Source: Cohnella terricola
Lineage (GTDB): Bacteria > Bacillota > Bacilli > Paenibacillales > Paenibacillaceae
Length of the DNA: 64,000 bases
Assembly (NCBI RefSeq): GCF_007786475.1
Contig: NZ_VNJJ01000005.1
Span: forward strand, 310,001 to 374,000
Direction of reading: 5' to 3'
Notes under the pieces: generated by a model
What the model was told of the DNA's origin: nothing
The model's input: the letters and a program-made list of their open reading frames with translations, nothing else
Database searches by the model: none
Made by a program: the position numbers and the translations under genes
In this document: piece after piece, positions 17,358 through 24,932 of the stretch
Numbering within the stretch: the first letter of the stretch is position 1
Layout: every line of letters starts with the position of its first letter

Positions 17358-19260
17358 GTGCGCCACGCATGACGATTAACTAGTCGGTGAAAGTCCGCTG
17401 TGGGGGTTTGTAGTTACCAACCACTAGCCAAGAGTAAGGGTGTCCATCGCGAGGTGGAATCTGAAGGAAGCTGGAGGCAAAATTCCGACCCGAGGAACAC
17501 GAACATCATCAGGCATAAGGCATGGGATGAGTTTGCATAACAAAACGAAGTCCAATCAACTACACGGACGTGTCAATGTAAATGGTGCGGGTACATGGAA
17601 GGAAAATGAATCGTCTTACCGTGGGAGGTCTCATGGACGTGATGAGATGTACTTCAAATCACGGTTGAAACAAGATTTATCATGAGAAGTCAGCAGATGC
17701 CATATTACCTCGTTTAGTCGACAATACGGGGGAAGGGCTGAACCTAAGGAGTGTAGGTCAATGAAAGTTACTAAAGCAGGAGCAAAGTACAGCCAACCTC
17801 TCAGAAGAGAAGGCTCCACGCAGAAGAATAGTGCGGAACACGAAGAATATGCGGGAGTGTACAGTCCTGCAAAGATAGCTGAAACGGACAGCACCAACGC
17901 AAACGAGTCGGAGGAAAGATTGCTTGAACAGATTGCGAGCAACCACAACTTGAATGAAGCATTCAAGAGAGTGAAAGCGAACAAGGGATCTCATGGGATC
18001 GACGGGATGAAGGTGGATAAACTTCTGCAATATCTCAAAGAGAACGGAGAAACACTCAGGCAATCCATCCTGGACGGGAAATACCGTCCGAATCCCGTTC
18101 GAAGGGTAGAGATACCAAAAGAGAACGGAAAGAAAAGAAATCTGGGGATTCCAACGGTCGTTGACCGGGTCGTTCAACAAGCCATCGCTCAAGTATTAAC
18201 GCCAATCTATGAGAAGCACTTCTCAGAGAACAGCTTCGGTTTTCGTCCGAAACGAAGTGCACATGACGCCATCCGGAATAGTCAAAACAACATACAAGAA
18301 GGATACAAGTATGTCGTCGACATGGACTTGGAGAAATATTTCGATACCGTAAACCAAAGTAAGCTAGTGGAAGTACTGTCGAGAACGATTAAGGATGGTC
18401 GAGTTATCTCACTCATCCACAAGTTCCTGAAGGCAGGCGTCATTATTAAACACAAGTTTGAGGAAACGGAAGTCGGCGTGCCACAAGGGGGAAACCTCAG
18501 TCCTATACTGAGCAACATCATGCTGAACGAACTGGACAAGGAACTGGAAAGCAGAGGCCACCGTTTTGTCCGCTATGCAGACGACCTACTCATTTTCTGC
18601 AGAAGCAGGAAAAGCGCCGAGCGGACGCTAACGAACATTCTCCCGTACATCGAGAAGAAGCTATTCCTCAAAGTAAACCGGGAGAAAACAGTCGTAGACG
18701 AAGCGAAAAGGGTCAAATTTCTTGGTTTCTCATTCTTTCGGTATAAAGGGGAAGCAAGGGTTAGAATACATCCGAACTCCGTTGCGAAGATGAAAGTGAA
18801 AATAAAAGAACATACATCGAGAAGCAATGGAAATGGAAACGAAGCCCGAGCAGAACAACTCAGACGCTACATCAGAGGATTGGTAAACTATTTCAAGATA
18901 GCAGATATGAAGACACTGCTCCAATCCACCGACAAATGGATGAGAAGACGAATTCGCATGATCTATTGGAAACAGTGGAAGCGAGTGAGGACAAGGTTTG
19001 CGAACCTAAAATCACTTGGAATCCGCGCCCAGCAGGCATGGGAGTACGCCAACACAAGAAAAGGCTATTGGAGAATATCCGATAGTCCGATACTTTCCAA
19101 GTCCCTCTGAAATAACGCCTTCAAAGAACAAGGATACCTATTCTTTTCAGACTATTACCGACAAGTCACGACGTAAACTTAGGAACCGCCGTATACCGAA
19201 CGGTACGTACGGTGGTGTGGGAGGTCGGCTGCTCAATTAATGGGCAGCCTCCTACCCGAT
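17358..19260 (+). mobile_element. Group IIC (bacterial class C) intron
   Basis: The 5' end is GTGCGCC. A conserved domain I leader (ACGATTAACTAGTCGGTGAA near 17370) is followed by about 400 nt of structured RNA, the reverse-transcriptase gene, and a terminal region with domain V/VI-like hairpins. The latter are GAACCGCC... near 19180 and GGCTGCTC AATTAAT GGGCAGCC near 19226-19250. The likely 3' end is CCTACCCGAT at 19260. Total length is about 1.9 kb. No inactivating mutation is visible. It is inserted in the sense direction just behind a terminator hairpin. Confidence 0.88.
17761..19110 (+). CDS. ltrA: Group II intron reverse transcriptase/maturase
   Basis: A 449-residue intron-encoded protein that helps splicing and copies the intron into DNA. 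RT motifs are visible in order: GSHGIDGM near 78, RNLGIPTVVDRVVQQA near 121, FGFRPKRSAHDAI near 158, DMDLEKYFDTV near 182, GVPQGGNLSPILSNIMLNEL near 239, and the catalytic YADD near 273. A maturase domain X follows (LRRYIRGLVNYFKIADM near 363). There is no C-terminal HNH endonuclease, as expected for class C. Ribosome site AAGGAGTG. Confidence 0.95.
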   Translation: MKVTKAGAKYSQPLRREGSTQKNSAEHEEYAGVYSPAKIAETDSTNANESEERLLEQIASNHNLNEAFKRVKANKGSHGIDGMKVDKLLQYLKENGETLRQSILDGKYRPNPVRRVEIPKENGKKRNLGIPTVVDRVVQQAIAQVLTPIYEKHFSENSFGFRPKRSAHDAIRNSQNNIQEGYKYVVDMDLEKYFDTVNQSKLVEVLSRTIKDGRVISLIHKFLKAGVIIKHKFEETEVGVPQGGNLSPILSNIMLNELDKELESRGHRFVRYADDLLIFCRSRKSAERTLTNILPYIEKKLFLKVNREKTVVDEAKRVKFLGFSFFRYKGEARVRIHPNSVAKMKVKIKEHTSRSNGNGNEARAEQLRRYIRGLVNYFKIADMKTLLQSTDKWMRRRIRMIYWKQWKRVRTRFANLKSLGIRAQQAWEYANTRKGYWRISDSPILSKSL

Positions 19261-19291
19261 TGCAATAGCTAGAAAATATAGGCCATAATCG

Positions 19292-19345
19292 TTTTCGGAA
19301 AAAAAGTCCGAAAAATTAACGAAAATACTGTTGATTTTTCGGACT
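19292..19345. promoter_or_regulatory. Operator half-sites upstream of XRE regulator
   Basis: Three copies of a TCCGAAAA-type half site: TTTTCGGA (19292-19299), AGTCCGAAAAAT (19305-19316) and its exact inverse ATTTTTCGGACT (19334-19345). The last overlaps a possible promoter, TTGATT at 19331 and TAGACT at 19355. The layout suggests autorepression by the XRE protein encoded next. The nearest base to the intron end is only about 30 bp away. Confidence 0.65.
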
Positions 19346-19426
19346 GAATTGTAGTAGACTAAAAGAGGAGGAAAGATCTGGTCGCAAAAAGCTAGAGTCT
19401 TCAAATTCTGAAGGGAGGAACGATCC

Positions 19427-19798
19427 GTGTTAACCCTATTCGGGAAATTCTGTCGGAAGTTAAGAATTGACACTGGAGAGTTGCTAAAAGAAATGGCAGA
19501 TAAACTGGGCGTAACTTCGTCTTACTTATCTGCTGTCGAAAACGGCAAACGTAATATTCCTAAAAGCTGGCCGAGCATACTAATTAAAGAATATTCTCTC
19601 AATACTGATCACCAAAGAGAACTACTCAGAGCAGTTGAGGAGTCTCGGATTTCAACTAAGGTCGATATGAAGGGCTACGGAAATGACGATAAGACCTTGA
19701 TTATGGCCTTTGCACGAGAGCTAAAGGATTTAGATGAGGACAATAAGATGAAGATTCGGGAAATTCTCTCGAACCATAAAAAGGGAGGACATCAATGA
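19427..19798 (+). CDS. XRE-family transcriptional regulator
   Basis: A 123-residue protein from GTG, seven bases after GGGAGG. The helix-turn-helix covers about residues 9-55 (TGELLKEMADKLGVTSSYLS then AVENGKRNIPKSW), a Cro/CI-type fold. The C-terminal part is helical and charged. Its stop overlaps the ImmA/IrrE gene by four bases. Such pairs control ICEs, prophages and stress operons: the regulator represses and the peptidase removes it. The symmetrical half-sites upstream are its probable operator. Confidence 0.88.
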   Translation: MLTLFGKFCRKLRIDTGELLKEMADKLGVTSSYLSAVENGKRNIPKSWPSILIKEYSLNTDHQRELLRAVEESRISTKVDMKGYGNDDKTLIMAFARELKDLDEDNKMKIREILSNHKKGGHQ

Positions 19799-20310
19799 GT
19801 TCATATGTTGCTCAGCCGCTCTCTAGAGTCAAAATTCGGAACCTTGCTCTCGAAATGAGAGACGCTTTGGGGGTGAAGGATGTTAAGGAATTTCCTGTGA
19901 TGCAATTTCTAGAACACATTCTTCCTCAAGTAGACCCTGAATTTGTTTATGATGTGATGCCCATTCATGAAATGGGTGGGCATTACGGTCTTGCTATCCC
20001 TCAAGATCATACAATTTTGTTGAGAGAAGACGTATATGAAAACGCAGTTAAAGGCGTGCCAAGGGATAGATTCACCGTTGCTCATGAAATCGGGCACTAC
20101 TTTTTACATACGCCCAGTAGAGTCGCCTTTGCTCGTGGAAATGATCTGAGGAAAGTACCGGCATACCTGAACCCAGAATGGCAGGCAAATACATTTGCGG
20201 GAGAATTGCTTGCACCACCTAATGTCATAAAGGATTTGAGTCTGTTTGAAATCATGTCTCATTGTAAGGTGTCAAGAAAAGTAGCAGAAATTCAAATACG
20301 AGATTGTTAG
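19795..20310 (+). CDS. ImmA/IrrE family metallopeptidase
   Basis: A 171-residue protein. The zinc motif HEIGHYFLH lies near residue 97 (HExxH), and a downstream Glu for the metal sits in the ANTFAGELLAPP region near 140. The family cleaves XRE repressors, and the adjacent partner fits. It ends soon after the family's usual helix (SRKVAEIQIRDC), so it may lack a few C-terminal residues. Cytosolic. Confidence 0.9.
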   Translation: MSSYVAQPLSRVKIRNLALEMRDALGVKDVKEFPVMQFLEHILPQVDPEFVYDVMPIHEMGGHYGLAIPQDHTILLREDVYENAVKGVPRDRFTVAHEIGHYFLHTPSRVAFARGNDLRKVPAYLNPEWQANTFAGELLAPPNVIKDLSLFEIMSHCKVSRKVAEIQIRDC

Positions 20311-20530
20311 TATTACATGTATTGACGAGAGGAGAGGGGGATACGACATGAGGCTACGAAAAATAAAATACCGCAGGCCTTGTAGAGGGCCTACGGCATA
20401 GCCGACTGTAGGTTTAGACAACCCAAAGTGCGGCCGATACAGAAAAGACTCGACACCTTTAATGTATCACTTTTGGTTGTCCTTCTGCAAGGTTTATTTG
20501 GCAAAAACCTTCGGAAGGAAGTAGATAAAT

Positions 20531-20698
20531 ATGCTAGTTTGTACACCCTTTATCACGCTTCGAAATGGAAGAAAGCTATTCGCTCATGAAAAAGGACTCG
20601 AGGCATTTTGCTTTGAAGTCACCGAGGAACAGCACAAAAAGTACACAGAGAAAAAGCAAAAGCAAGAAAACGCAGTTGAAAATAAAGACGAAAACTAA
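20531..20698 (+). CDS. Small hypothetical protein, 55 aa
   Basis: Starts MLVCTPFITLRNGRKLFAHE after GGAAGGAAG and ends in a highly charged Lys/Glu/Gln tail. AT-rich, no known family. It recalls small phage or mobile-element proteins in size and composition only. Confidence 0.5.
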   Translation: MLVCTPFITLRNGRKLFAHEKGLEAFCFEVTEEQHKKYTEKKQKQENAVENKDEN

Positions 20699-20770
20699 GC
20701 ACTAATTCGGTATCCCCACGGCTGGGGGATATTTCATAAAACATAATTTTCATTGAAAGGAGGATATTTC

Positions 20771-20890
20771 ATGGCCCAGACAAAATCAAGCGTTAGAGGA
20801 AAACAGACAAAGAAAATCGTTCCAGTCAAACCATACACAAAAAAAGATGGAACTAAGGTGCCCGGACATAGAAGGTCGACTCCTAATTAA
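20771..20890 (+). CDS. Small basic protein with DGTKVPGHRRS motif
   Basis: A 39-residue protein after AAAGGAGG. The C-terminal part PVKPYTKKDGTKVPGHRRST is a short motif that I recognise from the ends of many phage and mobile-element proteins. It stands alone here, without the usual larger domain. A terminator follows. Confidence 0.6.
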   Translation: MAQTKSSVRGKQTKKIVPVKPYTKKDGTKVPGHRRSTPN

Positions 20891-20914
20891 ACTTCCAATA
20901 TCATCGGCGAAAGT

Positions 20915-20945
20915 AGTCTCAGCTAAAGCTGAGGCTTTTTTTTTA
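20915..20945 (+). terminator. Terminator after small basic protein
   Basis: AGTCTCAGC / GCTGAGGCT stem with four-base loop and at least nine T residues. Confidence 0.85.
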
Positions 20946-21262
20946 TTTCCCATAACCTCATAACCCAACTTTAAGTCTTATCCACGTTCTTAGTCCATAG
21001 TAGTTACATAATAAACTGTACAAACTCCGGAATCCACAACATCCCCGCCCGTATCAAGTTGCGAAAGCTTACCCTCGCACTAATCCTCGGCCCAAGTATA
21101 CTAAATCCCGAAGTGATTTCCGAAACGCAGATCATTCCGAATTCCTCGAATGTAGGAAATCACATGTTATATGAATGTGTATAAAAACAGATAAAATTAG
21201 TTCTGCCCCCCAATTGCCCCCAAGGAACGTAGAACAATGAAATGAATAAAAAAACAAAAAAG
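20946..21262. other. 317-bp gene-free stretch before tRNA-Val
   Basis: No open gene seen. On the minus strand at 21197-21229 a short frame ends ...LRSLGAIGGQN-stop, which resembles tails of phage integrases. With tRNA-Val next to it this could be an eroded integrase end, but the signal is very short and G-rich. Confidence 0.3.
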
Positions 21263-21289
21263 AGAGCCCTTATGGTTCTAAGGCTCTCG
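21263..21289 (-). terminator. Terminator of tRNA-Val transcript
   Basis: GAGAGCC...GGCTCTC stem, with a long T-run on the minus strand (forward A-run 21247-21262). Confidence 0.8.
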
Positions 21290-21301
21290 GTCGCTTAAGT
21301 A

Positions 21302-21378
21302 TGGTGATCTGAACAGGGATCGAACCTGTGACCCCCACCCTGTCAAGATGGTGCTCTCCCAGCTGAGCTATCAGATCA
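21302..21378 (-). tRNA. tRNA-Val (GAC)
   Basis: A 77-nt cloverleaf with encoded CCA. The acceptor TGATCTG/CAGATCA has seven perfect pairs, and the loop TTGACAG gives anticodon GAC. An unusual T at position 1 is matched by A at position 72. Confidence 0.9.
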
Positions 21379-21566
21379 TGTTATTTTTCGCGGCGACAAG
21401 TAATATAATAACAAGTACGAGTCGAGAAGTCAACAAGATTTCGATAATATTTTTTTGCACAATTCACGCCAACTGAAGGCGTCGGCTAATGTATAAAAAG
21501 GTGATGATTCGCGTCCTCCGTGCGTACATATGTAATAGCGGGTAAACGGACAGAAGGAGCGGCGCG

Positions 21567-21755
21567 ATGAGAGACGCGGCATTGCTGGCGGTGTGGTTGA
21601 TCGGTCTATTTACTCTAATCGGTGGCGTATTAGCGGCGGTTGCGCGTTTTGTCAGAAGAGACTCGGCCCGATATGACGAGCAGTTCACGTGGGCAGCTTT
21701 CTTAACGGCAAGGGTTCATAGGCGGGAAGATCCGCAAGACAAAGAAATGCTCTGA
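21567..21755 (+). CDS. Small membrane protein, 62 aa
   Basis: One N-terminal hydrophobic helix (ALLAVWLIGLFTLIGGVLAA), then a basic and polar cytoplasmic tail ending PQDKEML. GAAGGAG precedes the ATG. Function unknown. GC-rich like the core genome, so it marks the end of the AT-rich accessory stretch. Confidence 0.6.
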   Translation: MRDAALLAVWLIGLFTLIGGVLAAVARFVRRDSARYDEQFTWAAFLTARVHRREDPQDKEML

Positions 21756-21785
21756 ATCTCAACAGATTCGGAGCATTCTTTTTAA
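21746..21785 (+). terminator. Terminator after small membrane protein
   Basis: AATGCTCTGAATC / GATTCGGAGCATT stem followed by CTTTTT. Confidence 0.85.
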
Positions 21786-21789
21786 GCTT

Positions 21790-21897
21790 TTATTCCTCTT
21801 CATCCCATTTGCGGGAATAGGCCTTTTTGGTAGTCCAAAGGACGAGCCATGTAAGCACAACGGCGATAATGCCGGCGAAAATATACGTGCTGACCAA
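21790..21897 (-). CDS. Tiny membrane protein, 35 aa
   Basis: From TTG 21897, nine bases after AAAGGAAG: MVSTYIFAGIIAVVLTWLVL, then WTTKKAYSRKWDEEE. One TM helix and a charged tail. Too short for routine calling; the ribosome site and coding-like tail support it. Function unknown. Confidence 0.5.
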   Translation of the reverse strand: MVSTYIFAGIIAVVLTWLVLWTTKKAYSRKWDEEE

Positions 21898-21944
21898 AAT
21901 CGCAAACTTCCTTTCCTGTGCGGTTGTCCCTCTATTCTAACGAA

Positions 21945-22694
21945 TTATTCGGTTCTTGTTAACCGTTCGAGCTCGTAAACGATATGCTGTTCGATAAATT
22001 CCATTTGCCCGGTACGTCCGATGAAATCGGGTTGGTCGTCGCCATAATGCATCAGATAGATTCGTTCCTGCAGATCGTCCGGCAGCATGAGCAATTCGGA
22101 CAAGCAAGCGTGAACGATTCCAGGCCCATGCAGCTGGCAATCATGGAAAATGACCTTCACCCCGCGAGAACGAACTAACGAGGTCAATAATTCGGCATCG
22201 AAGACGGTATCGCCAGAGTAGAAGAAGGAGCCGTTAAACAGCATCGAGTAGCTCGGTTTATTTGGAATGTGGGGAGTCAGAATCGGCTCGACGCTAAGAC
22301 CGGGCATAAGCTCGCGAGAGACGCCTGGCGTCAGGGGGCGCACGTCGAAATAGTCGTCCAGCGTCTGAAACTCTTGCTGCCACATCCCGCCTTTTAAGGA
22401 ATGCTCCCAGAGGGGTTCGACCAACGTATCGGCAATATATAAGATCGGCTTACGGCTGTAGACAAACTTCATTTGGAACCCGAGCTCTTCCAAACCACCC
22501 ATGTGATCGCCATGGATATGCGTAATCAACACCGCGTCCAAGTCATTAAAGCTGACTCCGAGTTGATGCAACGCGCTGGGGGCGGTAATCCCGCAATCGA
22601 GCAGCAGCTTTCGGCCTTCTACTGTGATCAGAGCATTATTGTTGAAGAAAGATTTGGCAAAGGCGCTGCCCGTGCCTAACATTTGAATGTTCAT
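21945..22694 (-). CDS. MBL-fold metallohydrolase
   Basis: A 249-residue protein from ATG 22694 after GGGAGGG. The beta-lactamase-fold motif HIHGDHMGG lies near residue 60, with further ligands near SGDTVFD (165) and HYGDDQPD near the C-terminus. Layout and opening MLGTGSAFAKS resemble RNase Z-like and PhnP-like hydrolases. Substrate unknown; a nuclease or phosphodiesterase role is possible. The frame continues upstream, but without a start signal. Confidence 0.85.
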   Translation of the reverse strand: MNIQMLGTGSAFAKSFFNNNALITVEGRKLLLDCGITAPSALHQLGVSFNDLDAVLITHIHGDHMGGLEELGFQMKFVYSRKPILYIADTLVEPLWEHSLKGGMWQQEFQTLDDYFDVRPLTPGVSRELMPGLSVEPILTPHIPNKPSYSMLFNGSFFYSGDTVFDAELLTSLVRSRGVKVIFHDCQLHGPGIVHACLSELLMLPDDLQERIYLMHYGDDQPDFIGRTGQMEFIEQHIVYELERLTRTE

Positions 22695-22877
22695 ATCGTT
22701 CCCTCCCGACTTCAGGCCGTGTATACAGGACCATGACATTACTCAATGTACCATAATTTGTCTCGCCGAGTAAGAAGGTATACGATAACCGCAGAAAGCC
22801 GGTGACGATCTGGGCGGATTTCGCATAGCTTGAGGAGACGGATGTTATTCTCCAAGGTTGGCGAAAGGAAGATTCCG

Positions 22878-23081
22878 ATGTCCAAGGTGAACAAGAAGAA
22901 AAAATCGGCCGCGGTGGTCGAACAGAGAAGGGCGCAGATGAAAATCGTCACATCCGACGTCTGCGCAGTCTGCAAAACGCCTTGCAAAAGAGGATTGGAC
23001 TATCTCGAACAGATGAGTTCTTCGGGAGCGGTAGGGCGCGGTGTGCCGTGCGTGCTTACGCTGCCTGGACGCAAAGGGTAA
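22878..23081 (+). CDS. Cys-rich small protein, possibly zinc-binding
   Basis: A 67-residue protein beginning MSKVNKKKKSAAVVEQRRAQ, followed by DVCAVCKTPCKRG and a later Cys in RGVPCVLT. The CxxCxxxC plus Cys pattern suggests a zinc site. AAAGGAAG lies eight bases before the ATG. The frame is open further upstream without a better ribosome site. No family recognised. Confidence 0.65.
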   Translation: MSKVNKKKKSAAVVEQRRAQMKIVTSDVCAVCKTPCKRGLDYLEQMSSSGAVGRGVPCVLTLPGRKG

Positions 23082-23275
23082 TTTTAGGGTTCCGAACCTC
23101 TCGCCTATTTCCTGGGCAAGCGCACGCTTCGTCACAATGCGACAAAAGGAAGCGGAATGTGTATTAAAAAGTTTTCATTCATTTTTAACAATTCTGCGCA
23201 ACTTTCTGTCGGGCTGTTGGTATAACCAAGTACAGTCTATTGAAAACGAGACGGCGAAGACGGAGGAACTTAGTG

Positions 23276-23851
23276 ATGAAAGTGCGCAAATTAATCGTAT
23301 TGGTTGCGGCATTCACTTTACTGTGCGGCAGCGTTGCTTATGCGGATTCCGTAACCCAGAAATTGCGGGTGCTGGTGAATAAGAAATGGGAAGAGGGCAG
23401 CGACGGCGTAATCGTAGACAATAAATCCTATATCTCTTCACAAGTCGTATCCGATAAGCTTCAGGCTATCGTTATTAGCGACGACAAGAAAATATCGGTT
23501 TTCAAGCCTAACGTTCATATGCTGACGAACTCGGGAAACGATATTTTCGCGGAAGTGAAGAAGGGCAAGTCGATCAAATTTAACACCTTTATACAAGTCG
23601 ATTCTTTGAAGGTCGACATCAGCGCGCTGAAATTAACGATCGCGGATACGTACGGGGAAGAAACGATGATCGAACAGCGCAAGTCGGGAGACAGCGATTT
23701 CCCGGACGGCAAATCCGATTTCTGGATTACGATGAAAGACATTTCTTATACGTTCGACCAAGCGGGTCCGTATACGTTGCGTCTATTGATGAAACCCGCA
23801 GGCGAATCTTCCTTCCAAGTCGTGTCCGAGAAGACGATCGTTTCCCGATAA
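23276..23851 (+). CDS. Secreted protein, stalk-like domain, unknown function
   Basis: A 191-residue protein from ATG 23276 after GGAGG. Signal peptide about 1-23 (cleavage after AYA). Near 40-75 the sequence GVIVDNKSYISSQVVSDKLQ resembles the copper-amine-oxidase N-terminal stalk repeat common in Paenibacillus surface proteins. The rest looks like a beta-sandwich. The frame is open upstream to 23240 but lacks a start signal. Confidence 0.7.
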   Translation: MKVRKLIVLVAAFTLLCGSVAYADSVTQKLRVLVNKKWEEGSDGVIVDNKSYISSQVVSDKLQAIVISDDKKISVFKPNVHMLTNSGNDIFAEVKKGKSIKFNTFIQVDSLKVDISALKLTIADTYGEETMIEQRKSGDSDFPDGKSDFWITMKDISYTFDQAGPYTLRLLMKPAGESSFQVVSEKTIVSR

Positions 23852-23861
23852 TCATTCACTA

Positions 23862-23896
23862 GAACGCCCGAATCGGTTTGGCCGGTTCGGGCGTTT
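23862..23896 (+). terminator. Terminator after secreted protein
   Basis: GAACGCCCGAA / TTCGGGCGTT stem followed by TTTC. Confidence 0.75.
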
Positions 23897-23971
23897 TCGG
23901 TTTGACCCATGTGGTCGGAAGTGATACGATACGTGAGTAGGAAAAATCAACCGATTGAACGGAGGTTCGCC

Positions 23972-24268
23972 ATGAGCGATCATATCCACGACGAGAATTG
24001 CGACCACGACCACGATGAAGCCGTATTTGTTGTAACGGATGAAGACGGCAATGAGCACGAGATGGTGCTTGTATACACATTCGAAAGCAACGATCGTGTA
24101 TATGCCGTATTATTGGACCGTAACGACCCAGAGGACGACGGCGTTATTTTCCGTGTTGAAGAAGATGGAGAAGACGAAGTTCTCGTTAATATCGAAGACG
24201 ACCAAGAGTGGGAAACGGTAATGAAGGTGTATGAAGAGCTGGCTGCGCAAGAGAACGCGATCGAGTAA
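23972..24268 (+). CDS. DUF1292 family protein (YrzB-like)
   Basis: A 98-residue acidic protein after GGAGG. N-terminal His/Asp-rich segment (HIHDENCDHDHDEA), then VTDEDGNEHEMVLVYTFESN and VEEDGEDEVLVNIEDDQEWE, the pattern of DUF1292 proteins. In Bacillus the relative sits next to yrrK/yrzL; here it is alone. Cytosolic, function unknown. Confidence 0.85.
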   Translation: MSDHIHDENCDHDHDEAVFVVTDEDGNEHEMVLVYTFESNDRVYAVLLDRNDPEDDGVIFRVEEDGEDEVLVNIEDDQEWETVMKVYEELAAQENAIE

Positions 24269-24293
24269 GCGGAATTCCGGCCTTCATGTCAAC

Positions 24294-24341
24294 AAATAGG
24301 CTGCTTCATGTCCTCGCGGAGAGGACGGAAGCAGCCTATTT
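24294..24341. terminator. Bidirectional terminator
   Basis: AAATAGGCTGCTTC / GAAGCAGCCTATTT with an inner GTCCTC/GAGGAC hairpin between convergent genes. Confidence 0.85.
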
Positions 24342-24385
24342 ACGTTAAGAAAGCTCATATATGTAGCCTTGATAGAATGATTCGG

Positions 24386-24805
24386 TTACTTGCGAGGGTT
24401 AAAATATATCGTTCTTCCGTTGAACATCTTTACTTCCGCTTGCAGCTGTTTGCCGATCCATTTGCAGAGTTCGTTGGCTTTCGATTTGTCCCCATGGGTC
24501 GAATCGTCCGGCAATACGAGATGGATATAAGGAATGTTCGCCCCTTCTTCTTCGCGTTGCCCCGTTCCGACAACGATATAGCGATATTGCGGGACCGTGC
24601 CTTTCAAATAAAACCACTTGCCGCCGGCTTCCGGCTTGTGCTCGATGCTGTAAGGGAACGCCGCTTCGGCATAATCCCAACCGAGTTGCTTGCCCGTTAA
24701 CGACATTTGCTCCCGGTAATGGCGAAGCTGATCTTGGACGCCATCCAGGTCGATCTCGGATACGGCCGAGCCTTGTACGAGAGAAATGTAAGCGCTTTGA
24801 CTCAT
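24386..24805 (-). CDS. DUF1885 family protein
   Basis: A 139-residue cytosolic protein starting MSQSAYISLVQGSAVSEIDL at ATG 24805 behind GGGGGTGG. The segment GKQLGWDYAEAAFPY and the end NGRTIYFNPRK fit my recollection of DUF1885. The frame is open far upstream on the same strand, but that region lies over the terminator and the decarboxylase gene. Function unknown. Confidence 0.72.
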   Translation of the reverse strand: MSQSAYISLVQGSAVSEIDLDGVQDQLRHYREQMSLTGKQLGWDYAEAAFPYSIEHKPEAGGKWFYLKGTVPQYRYIVVGTGQREEEGANIPYIHLVLPDDSTHGDKSKANELCKWIGKQLQAEVKMFNGRTIYFNPRK

Positions 24806-24878
24806 CGATTCCACCCCCACGCCCATGATAGCATTTCCCGCTTTTGTTGGCAACGGGTTCCAATCGGCGCAAAGCCGC

Positions 24879-24918
24879 AAAAAACCGATCCTCCGCAACG
24901 ATAGAAGCGGAGGATCGG
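24879..24918 (-). terminator. Terminator of decarboxylase gene
   Basis: CCGATCCTCCGC / GCGGAGGATCGG stem with a T-run on the minus strand. Confidence 0.88.
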
Positions 24919-24932
24919 AATTGGAGTGCGGA

